From JADHUC01 sp964617665 (lineage in GTDB: Bacteria; Planctomycetota; Planctomycetia; Pirellulales; Pirellulaceae), in NCBI GenBank assembly GCA_964617665.1, contig CAZUAH010000690.1, positions 1 to 6,853 on the forward strand: a DNA stretch of 6,853 bases, written 5' to 3'. The position numbers and the translations under genes were made by a program. Numbering within the stretch: position 1 is the stretch's first letter; each line of letters starts with the position of its first letter. Below, one piece after another: positions 1 to 4,406 of the stretch. A model generated the notes under the pieces. That model was given only the letters and a program-made list of their open reading frames with translations, was not told where the DNA came from and did not search any database.

Positions 1-592
1 TCGAGATGACTCCCCAACTAGCGCTGACGTCGCCGTCGCGAGCGATGTTGTATGGATTCCCCAATGCGATGACGATCTGGCATTTCTTGAGGTTCTTGGT
101 GTCGCCGAAAGTGATAGGCTCCAGGTCATCGGCCTCGATCTTGAGCACGGCCAAATCCGTCCAAGGATCGCCCGCTTTCACTTCGTTCACGGTCATCACG
201 CTGACCGCCTGGAAAGGTCGCCGTTTCACCCACACTCTGTACGTGTTCTCGGCAGGATTCCCCAGCACGTGATAATTCGTGACGATGTAGCCTCGCCGGT
301 CGATCACGACTCCGGTCGCGAATTCGTTGGGCGCGTCTTCCCCGCTCCCACCAGGGCCGAAAGGCGTACCGAGGGCGCCGCGCGGAGCCATGGGACGGTC
401 TTTTCGGTAGCGGGCTATAGCAACCACAGACTTGTCGGCTCGAGCCACCGCGTCGACAAGTACTTTCTCGATCGCCAACGCAGCCTCGAGCGCTGTTGGC
501 TCCTGAGCATCCACACGCGGCGCTCCGACGAAGGTCAACAGCAACGAGCCAACGATCGCCGAAATGCAAAGGCGATGGCAACGCGGATTCAT
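1..592 (-). CDS. HtrA/DegP-like secreted trypsin-type serine protease, N-terminal part (runs off left edge)
   Basis: This is a partial gene of 197 codons; its 3' end lies beyond the window. Residues 1-30 look like a Sec signal peptide: basic start (MNPRCHR), hydrophobic core around residues 8-24, and probable cleavage near VDA-QE (residues 27-31). A short Ala/Gly-rich linker follows, then a chymotrypsin-fold protease domain. The catalytic His is H108 in TNYHVLG, preceded by TGVVIDRRGYIV. The catalytic Asp is D146 in WTDLAVLKI. The motif ALGNPYN (176-182) and the strand GDVSASWGVIS (187-197) also match the S1C family. The catalytic Ser (GNSGG motif) and any PDZ domain would lie outside the window. 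The expected role is periplasmic or envelope protein quality control, or regulated proteolysis. I chose ATG at 592. A TTG at 622-620 in the same frame has a better-placed GGAG (632-629), follows an in-frame TAG and would add 10 residues. The gene starts 41-71 bp after the recA stop on the same strand, so co-transcription is plausible. Confidence 0.88.
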   Translation of the reverse strand, partial: MNPRCHRLCISAIVGSLLLTFVGAPRVDAQEPTALEAALAIEKVLVDAVARADKSVVAIARYRKDRPMAPRGALGTPFGPGGSGEDAPNEFATGVVIDRRGYIVTNYHVLGNPAENTYRVWVKRRPFQAVSVMTVNEVKAGDPWTDLAVLKIEADDLEPITFGDTKNLKKCQIVIALGNPYNIARDGDVSASWGVIS

Positions 593-663
593 GGATTGAT
601 TCGGCTGAAGCGAGTTCAACAACTACTTCTCCTGAATACCCTACAACCTGTCTCAATGCGCGC

Positions 664-1800
664 TCAATTCGACGTTTCGTTCTGCGCCGGTGGCGGTTCC
701 ACACCGTAGCCGGTAGCGGCCAGCACCTTTTCCTTTAGCTCCTCGGTGACGTTCGAGTTCTCGACTAGAAATGCTCTGGCCTTCTCTTTGCCCTGGCCCA
801 GGTAGGCGTCGTCGTATTTGAACCAAGCACCACTGCGATTGACGATCTTGTGCGTCACCGCCAAATCCAATACATCACCCTCGTAGCTGATGCCGTTGGT
901 ATGCATCATGTCGAATTCCGCAAGGCGGAACGGCGGCGCGACCTTGTTCTTGACGACCTTTGCCCGGACGCGCTGCCCGACCACGTCTTCGCCGTCTTTC
1001 AACTGTCCGATACGGCGCACGTCCAGCCGGCAGGAACTGTAGAACTTCAACGCGCGGCCGCCGGGTGTGGTCTCGGGACTGCCGAACATGACGCCGATCT
1101 TTTCTCGGATCTGGTTAATGAAGATCACGGCGGTCTTACTCTTGGCGATTGCGCCGGTCAGCTTTCGCATGGCTTGGCTCATTAGCCGCGCCTGTAAACC
1201 TACGTGCTTATCGCCCATCTCGCCTTCCAACTCCTGTCGCGGCACCAACGCCGCTACCGAGTCGACGATGATCAGATCGACCGCGTTGGATTTGATCAAC
1301 ATTTCGGTAATCTGCATGGCCTCTTCGCCGCAGGCAGGCTGGCTGACCAGCAGCGTATCCAGCTCGACGCCCAGCTTCTTCCCCCAGGTCGGGTCGAAGG
1401 CATGTTCGGCATCGATGATGGCCGCGATTCCGCCGTTCTTCTGCGCTTCAGCCGCACAGTGCAAGGCCAACGTCGTCTTACCGCTGGACTCCGGACCGAA
1501 TAGCTCGATGATGCGGCCGCGCGGAATGCCTTGCCCGCCCATAGCCATGTCCAGCGACAGACTACCCGTGGAAATCCCGGCGACAGGTCCCCGTTTGTCG
1601 GCGCCCAACGGCATGATGGCCCCTTCGCCGAATTTCTTCTCGATTTGCTGCAGGGCGGTCTTCAGATTGCCGTCGTCGTCCGGGGCAGACGATTTGCTCT
1701 TGGTCGGAGCGACGGTCTTGGGGGATGTCTTGTTGGCCGCTTTGTCGGGTTTTGGTTGTTTCTTTGCCATTTTGGTGCTTACCTTCGTTGCGGTGATCAT
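664..1800 (-). CDS. recA: RecA recombinase
   Basis: RecA polymerises on single-stranded DNA, drives ATP-dependent strand exchange and, in bacteria with an SOS response, stimulates LexA self-cleavage. The 378-residue product has the full core. Walker A GPESSGKTT is at 102-110. IIDAEHAFDP contains the catalytic Glu E132. The Walker B strand LIIVDSVAAL has its Asp near residue 180. The L2 region FINQIREKIGVMFGSPETTPGG and the KVVKNKVAPPF segment are also present. Compared with E. coli RecA the Walker motif is shifted by 36 residues. The shift comes from an extension at residues 1-43 rich in Lys, Ser, Thr, Pro and Ala and ending in DDDG. The C-terminus (ATGYG, then a short Pro/Gln/Asn/Ser stretch) lacks a strongly acidic tail. 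The start is ATG 1800: a near-perfect Shine-Dalgarno AAAGGAGGT (1815-1807) ends 6 nt upstream. An in-frame ATG at 1842 would place that site inside the gene. HAFDP, where HALDP is usual, is a small oddity. Confidence 0.98.
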   Translation of the reverse strand: MITATKVSTKMAKKQPKPDKAANKTSPKTVAPTKSKSSAPDDDGNLKTALQQIEKKFGEGAIMPLGADKRGPVAGISTGSLSLDMAMGGQGIPRGRIIELFGPESSGKTTLALHCAAEAQKNGGIAAIIDAEHAFDPTWGKKLGVELDTLLVSQPACGEEAMQITEMLIKSNAVDLIIVDSVAALVPRQELEGEMGDKHVGLQARLMSQAMRKLTGAIAKSKTAVIFINQIREKIGVMFGSPETTPGGRALKFYSSCRLDVRRIGQLKDGEDVVGQRVRAKVVKNKVAPPFRLAEFDMMHTNGISYEGDVLDLAVTHKIVNRSGAWFKYDDAYLGQGKEKARAFLVENSNVTEELKEKVLAATGYGVEPPPAQNETSN

Positions 1801-1806
1801 TGTTCT

Positions 1807-1815
1807 TACCTCCTT
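1807..1815 (-). promoter_or_regulatory. Strong ribosome binding site of recA
   Basis: On the minus strand AAAGGAGGT is followed by AAGAAC and then the ATG at 1800. The match to the 16S rRNA anti-Shine-Dalgarno is extensive and the spacing is normal. It fixes the recA start at 1800, against the upstream in-frame ATG at 1842 or the internal Met codon at 1770. Confidence 0.9.
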
Positions 1816-1825
1816 TATGGGCGAG

Positions 1826-1837
1826 AGTTTCCAAACT
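1826..1837. repeat. Short inverted repeat AGTTT-CC-AAACT just upstream of the recA RBS
   Basis: Five-bp arms separated by 2 bp, centred about 31 bp upstream of the recA ATG. The spacer is too tight for a stable RNA hairpin, so if it is functional it is more likely a small DNA operator. AT-rich pentamer arms can occur by chance. Confidence 0.3.
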
Positions 1838-1850
1838 TTCAAGTGCTACG

Positions 1851-1890
1851 AGCCCCCCAAGTTAGAAGAAATTGGCTGGGGGCTTCTTCT
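1851..1890 (-). promoter_or_regulatory. Possible structured recA leader with two mutually exclusive hairpins
   Basis: Read as minus-strand RNA, AGCCCCC (1884-1878) can pair with GGGGGCT (1857-1851), giving a 7-bp stem with a 20-nt loop. The overlapping segment AGAAGAA (1890-1884) can instead pair with TTCTTCT (1870-1864), giving a 7-bp stem with a 13-nt loop that contains the C run. The two stems overlap and cannot both form in the same molecule. A further CCCCCA (1895-1890) just upstream could also compete for the G run. The G run lies about 40 nt upstream of the recA Shine-Dalgarno, so any effect on translation would be indirect. The pairings are seen in the sequence; a regulatory role is inference. 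Confidence 0.35.
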
Positions 1891-2061
1891 GGGGGTTGTT
1901 TTCCCTACCACGGAGATCATCGCAGCCGACTGGACACGTTAGGTCACACGCATCTCACTTTTCCCGAATAACCTCAAATTGAGCGCGAAAGCGGTCGGCT
2001 CTTTTACATGCCTGCAAATCAGGGACGTTGGTTGCTCGCGGCAAGAGAGACGCCAAGCGAG

Positions 2062-2078
2062 ACCGTTCCGGGAACGGT
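2062..2078. promoter_or_regulatory. Perfect 17-bp palindrome, candidate operator or hairpin
   Basis: ACCGTTCC-G-GGAACGGT has 8-bp perfectly complementary arms around a single central base. It lies in the recA-upstream intergenic region, 262 bp before the recA ATG and 114 bp after the radical SAM stop. As DNA it is a typical dimeric-regulator site shape; as RNA it could form a compact hairpin. No U-tract follows on either strand, so an intrinsic terminator is less likely. It is not the same as the well-known LexA boxes of Bacillus or E. coli, although the core has GTTC and GAAC half-sites. Confidence 0.5.
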
Positions 2079-2101
2079 ATTTCGGGGGGCCCTGCCCTGC
2101 T

Positions 2102-2135
2102 CTGCCATCAGCCCGCGTCTTTCTATAGATGGCAG
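2102..2135. repeat. 8-bp inverted repeat downstream of the radical SAM gene
   Basis: CTGCCATC (2102-2109) and GATGGCAG (2128-2135) are perfect complements separated by 18 bp. They start 57 bp after the radical SAM stop codon in transcription order. The stem could stabilise the 3' end of that transcript or act as a weak terminator, but no T-run follows it on the minus strand. The arms might instead be regulator half-sites. Confidence 0.4.
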
Positions 2136-2191
2136 CAAAACAACGGGGCGGGCCTTCTCGTATCTCGTCAAAGGAGCAAGGCTTCGGCCGG

Positions 2192-3355
2192 CTACCGGTT
2201 TGGCGCGACCAGTTTGACGAATGTGGACACGGTGTCTTTGAAGCCGCGATCCAGCAGGCAACTGACGGTGCAAGGCTTGGTGCAGTGTGCGATCTTCTCG
2301 CGCACTCGCTCTGCTCTGTCGCTGACCCAGCATTCGGGGATCGAATCGCTTTTGATGTTGCCGACGCTCGGGTAGTCCCAGCACAGATGGATGTCGCCGT
2401 TCGCACCGACATACAGATGCGTGTGGCCGATTCGACAGGCCCGCGGGCGCCCGCTGTCGGCGGTCTTGTTGCCCAATTGCCCACCCACGCCGTGAATTGG
2501 ATCTTCGAAGTAGTCGCCCCACGACTCCAAATGCGAGACGGGGTTCATGATCGGCGCGCCGTTTTGCTTCAGCTCGATCAGTTGTTCAGCCGCATCGGCC
2601 AGCGGTTTGGGATCCTCGGGCCACAACACAGAGTTTTTGTACCACTGGTCGCCCCAGTCCGGCGAATCGCCGAAAACGTCCTGCAGCGGCTGGAAGATGA
2701 TACCGGAAATCCCGTGCTCCAGAACAAACTGAACCAGCGGGACGAGCGAGTCCGCATTCTGCCCGCACACGACGGTTTTCAGGAACACTTTCATGTTCGA
2801 TCCCTGCCGTTCGATTTCTTCCATGACGCGCAGAATGGAATCGATCACCCGTTGCGTATGACCCTCTTTGCCTTCTGCCCTGATGAAATCAAAAACATCG
2901 GGCTGGAGACTGTCGATGGAGACGTTCAGGTTTGTCAGGCCCAGCTCGACCACGCGCGGCGCCATCTTGGGCGTCATCGCGTATCCGTTTGTCACAACTC
3001 CCGTCAGCGCGCCTTTGTCCACTGCGAACTTCAGAATCTCGAAGATGTCCTTGCGGACAAAGGGCTCGCCACCCGAGATATTCAGCTTGGGACGTTTGGT
3101 CCAACTGAGCAGTTCGTCGAGCGCTTTGATCCACGTTTCCGTCGGCAAATCGTTCTGGCCAGACGATTTCCAACTGTAGCAGTACTTGCACCGCAGATTG
3201 CACCGTTCGCCGATCGTGACATAGATCATGTTCGGCCGACTAATCTTCGCGCCGGTCTTGATGTGCCCGTATTGTCGCAGCACGTTCAAGCCGTTCGAGA
3301 CGATAACCGGTGTCTGCTTGGCAAATACTGCCGCATCGCTGACTCTCACCGCGTG
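2192..3355 (-). CDS. Radical SAM protein with SPASM-like C-terminal domain; N-terminus lost in the N gap
   Basis: From the GTG at 3349 to the TAG at 2192 this gives 385 residues (numbering below counts that GTG as 1). The canonical radical SAM motif is C50-NLR-C54-KY-C57, which binds the [4Fe-4S] cluster that cleaves S-adenosylmethionine. GGEP follows at 93-96 and the NVSIDS strand comes later, both normal for the fold. The C-terminus has C305-x12-G-x4-C323, the SPASM opening pattern, then C340 and C356-x3-C360-x3-C364, which could bind one or two auxiliary Fe-S clusters. SPASM enzymes often modify peptides or proteins, but no precursor peptide is visible here and the substrate is unknown. 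The frame stays open from 3349 to the gap edge (HA precedes VRVSDAAVF), so 3349 need not be the start. A candidate real start is the ATG at 3482, across the gap, encoding MAKARSRPT. Lone neighbours (receiver upstream, recA downstream) give no pathway clue. Confidence 0.88.
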   Translation of the reverse strand, partial: HAVRVSDAAVFAKQTPVIVSNGLNVLRQYGHIKTGAKISRPNMIYVTIGERCNLRCKYCYSWKSSGQNDLPTETWIKALDELLSWTKRPKLNISGGEPFVRKDIFEILKFAVDKGALTGVVTNGYAMTPKMAPRVVELGLTNLNVSIDSLQPDVFDFIRAEGKEGHTQRVIDSILRVMEEIERQGSNMKVFLKTVVCGQNADSLVPLVQFVLEHGISGIIFQPLQDVFGDSPDWGDQWYKNSVLWPEDPKPLADAAEQLIELKQNGAPIMNPVSHLESWGDYFEDPIHGVGGQLGNKTADSGRPRACRIGHTHLYVGANGDIHLCWDYPSVGNIKSDSIPECWVSDRAERVREKIAHCTKPCTVSCLLDRGFKDTVSTFVKLVAPNR

Positions 3356-3455
3356 NNNNNNNNNNNNNNNNNNNNNNNNNNNNNNNNNNNNNNNNNNNNN
3401 NNNNNNNNNNNNNNNNNNNNNNNNNNNNNNNNNNNNNNNNNNNNNNNNNNNNNNN
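3356..3455. other. Assembly gap (100 N)
   Basis: Exactly 100 ambiguous bases, the conventional placeholder for a scaffold join of unknown true size. It interrupts the 5' end of the radical SAM gene. Distance and reading frame across it cannot be trusted. Confidence 0.99.
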
Positions 3456-3482
3456 CGTCGGTCGGGATCTTGCTTTGGCCAT
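3456..3482 (-). CDS. Possible start of the radical SAM gene (MAKARSRPT...), cut by the gap
   Basis: An ATG at 3482-3480 opens a frame encoding MAKARSRPT that runs into the N gap. An AGGAG sequence (3502-3498) lies upstream, but its 15-nt spacing is longer than usual. The other side of the gap is an open radical SAM frame on the same strand, so this is the simplest candidate for its true N-terminus. The alternative is that the start is inside the unsequenced stretch, or the GTG at 3349. Only nine codons are visible, so support is limited. Confidence 0.35.
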
Positions 3483-3557
3483 GCGGTAACGCGCCGTCTC
3501 CTGACAAGACTCTTTGCCGTGACCTATCGAACTCGTGTTGCGTGATCCCACCGACGC

Positions 3558-3582
3558 CCCAACCGTTCCTTGCGCGGTTGGG
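3558..3582 (-). terminator. Hairpin abutting the receiver-gene stop codon (terminator-like, no U-tract)
   Basis: On the minus strand CCCAACCG (3582-3575) and CGGTTGGG (3565-3558) form a perfect 8-bp stem with a 9-nt loop. The stem begins at the base directly after the TGA of the receiver gene (3585-3583). The following bases, GCGTCGGTGGG, are not U-rich, so a classical intrinsic terminator is doubtful. It could act as a 3'-end stabiliser, a weak terminator, or an element regulating the downstream radical SAM gene. Confidence 0.5.
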
Positions 3583-4032
3583 TCACTCACAATTCCGCTT
3601 TTCCCGGAGATCGATGTGCTGCGATACGGCTTCGCGTAGTGCCTCAAAGGCCGCCGGCTTTGTGAAGTAGGCGTCGACTCCTAGATCATTCAGTTTGCGC
3701 CGCAGGTAGTTGTTTGATTGGCCGGTCAGGACGATGATCGGAATGTGGCGAGTCTGCGAATTCCCTCGCAGGCACTCGATGATGTGGTCACCTTGCCCTT
3801 GTGGCATTTTCAGATCGGTGATGATCAGATCGGGACGTTCATCGATTGCCACGGCGAGCCCATGCATTCCGAAGTACGCCTCCAGAACTTCCACATCGTA
3901 GTTGTGGAAGCGATGCTTGAGTCCGCTCGTCACGTTGGGGTCGTCATCAATTACCAGAATCTTGGGGCGTCTTGTCTTCGCAAGGTCCTCAGCGATGACA
4001 GCCGTGCCTTCATAGCCTTGCCATTCACTCAT
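3583..4032 (-). CDS. Single-domain response regulator (CheY-like receiver)
   Basis: The 149-residue protein is a short N-terminal tail (1-22) plus one receiver domain (about 23-142). The acidic pocket is D29/D30 in ILVIDDDPNV. The phospho-acceptor is D73 in LIITDLKMPQG. The conserved Thr is T103 in VLTGQ, the switch aromatic is Y122 and the conserved Lys is K125 in YFTKP. All residues needed for phosphorylation are present. There is no DNA-binding or enzymatic output domain, so it should act by protein interaction or as a phosphorelay intermediate. No histidine kinase is in the window. The ATG at 4032 is supported by GGAGG (4043-4039), 6 nt upstream. A 374-bp intergenic region precedes it and a hairpin follows its stop directly, so it may be transcribed alone. 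Confidence 0.95.
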   Translation of the reverse strand: MSEWQGYEGTAVIAEDLAKTRRPKILVIDDDPNVTSGLKHRFHNYDVEVLEAYFGMHGLAVAIDERPDLIITDLKMPQGQGDHIIECLRGNSQTRHIPIIVLTGQSNNYLRRKLNDLGVDAYFTKPAAFEALREAVSQHIDLREKRNCE

Positions 4033-4072
4033 TTTCGTCCTCCGAAACGGGGTGTTGAGGTGCGGGCACGAC

Positions 4073-4086
4073 GTTCTCTCGAGAAC
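4073..4086. promoter_or_regulatory. Inverted repeat GTTCTC-TC-GAGAAC, candidate operator upstream of the receiver gene
   Basis: Perfect 6-bp arms separated by 2 bp, ending 41 bp upstream of the receiver-gene ATG and close to its ribosome binding site. The position and dyad symmetry suit a repressor or activator site. No known regulator can be assigned from the sequence alone. Confidence 0.4.
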
Positions 4087-4244
4087 AGGCGACGTGAGCG
4101 AGCCAGTAGTCTATGGCTTGAGAATGACCGCTTGTTCGATCAAGCCAGAACGCCCCACGGTTTCTGGGACAGACTGCTTAGGGAACGAGGTGATCCAGGA
4201 AAACTATAGCATGTGGATCCCGCCGTGCGCACCAACGGTCGCCA

Positions 4245-4261
4245 ATGCGAAATTTACGCAT
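4245..4261. promoter_or_regulatory. Near-perfect 17-bp palindrome ATGCGAAATTTACGCAT
   Basis: Around the central base, seven of eight symmetric pairs are complementary; only the sixth pair (A/A) fails. The AT-rich core between GC-containing arms is a common shape for a dimeric DNA-binding protein site. It lies 213 bp upstream of the receiver ATG and about 146 bp downstream of the DUF58 stop. A role is inferred, not shown. Confidence 0.4.
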
Positions 4262-4406
4262 CTGCCTGCGACAATACGCGCGCCAATCGTGGTGCTGAGT
4301 GAACATGTAGCATCGCGTCATCGTCAAGACGGAGGGGCGTGTGCGTGACTCGTCAGGGATTGTTGGAAGGCTGCGTTGCCGTTTCGGATGACGCGCCCTA
4401 GACCAA

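Larger units (their letters stand above)
1801..2191. other. Intergenic region upstream of recA (391 bp)
   Basis: There is no convincing gene in either strand; the reading frames that cross it belong to shadows of recA or of the radical SAM gene. It should hold the 3' end of the radical SAM transcript and the recA promoter and leader. In transcription order it contains an 8-bp inverted repeat (2135-2102), a perfect 17-bp palindrome (2078-2062), a leader segment with competing C-run/G-run hairpins (1898-1851), a 12-bp inverted repeat (1837-1826) and the recA ribosome binding site. I could not pick a convincing -35/-10 pair by eye. I did not see the Bacillus-type (CGAAC-N4-GTTCG) or the E. coli-type (CTGT-N8-ACAG) LexA box. 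Confidence 0.75.
4033..4406. other. Intergenic region upstream of the receiver gene (374 bp)
   Basis: I see no credible gene. A 98-codon plus-strand frame (4052-4348) crosses it but has no family character and unnatural composition. The region should contain the 3' end of the DUF58 transcript and the promoter of the receiver gene. It holds two palindromic sequences (4073-4086 and 4245-4261). A TATAGT on the minus strand at 4208-4203 could be a -10 box but has no convincing -35 partner. Confidence 0.7.

Noticed and set aside
126..704. Minus-strand open frame of 192 codons
   Set aside because: Overlaps the protease in another frame; very Arg-rich and featureless, whereas the protease frame carries a signal peptide and catalytic motifs.
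1801..1842. Upstream recA start (ATG 1842)
   Set aside because: The strong Shine-Dalgarno at 1815-1807 would lie inside the gene and points to ATG 1800; the upstream ATG has no comparable site.
1067..1942. Plus-strand open frame of 291 codons
   Set aside because: Antisense to recA; no family features and composition typical of a shadow frame.
1801..2191. Classical LexA box upstream of recA
   Set aside because: No CGAAC-N4-GTTCG or CTGT-N8-ACAG seen by eye. The 17-bp palindrome is reported separately without assigning it to LexA.
1951..2191. A defence or biosynthetic system built around the radical SAM, receiver and recA genes
   Set aside because: Gene spacing, large intergenic regions and housekeeping flanks (pheT, recA) argue for unrelated neighbours; no partner genes typical of such systems are present.
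1939..2484. Minus-strand open frame of 181 codons across the recA-upstream region
   Set aside because: Most of it overlaps the radical SAM C-terminus in another frame; the intergenic part has no domain character.
2129..3670. Long plus-strand open frame (513 codons through the N gap)
   Set aside because: It is antisense to the radical SAM gene, has no recognisable domain, and runs through the 100 N placeholder. Codon bias of the real gene keeps the opposite frame open.
4203..4208. TATAGT as a -10 promoter element on the minus strand
   Set aside because: No acceptable -35 hexamer at 16-18 bp spacing; too weak to list as a promoter.
4052..4348. Plus-strand open frame of 98 codons in the intergenic region
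   Set aside because: No membrane segment, motif or plausible ribosome binding site; residue composition looks random.
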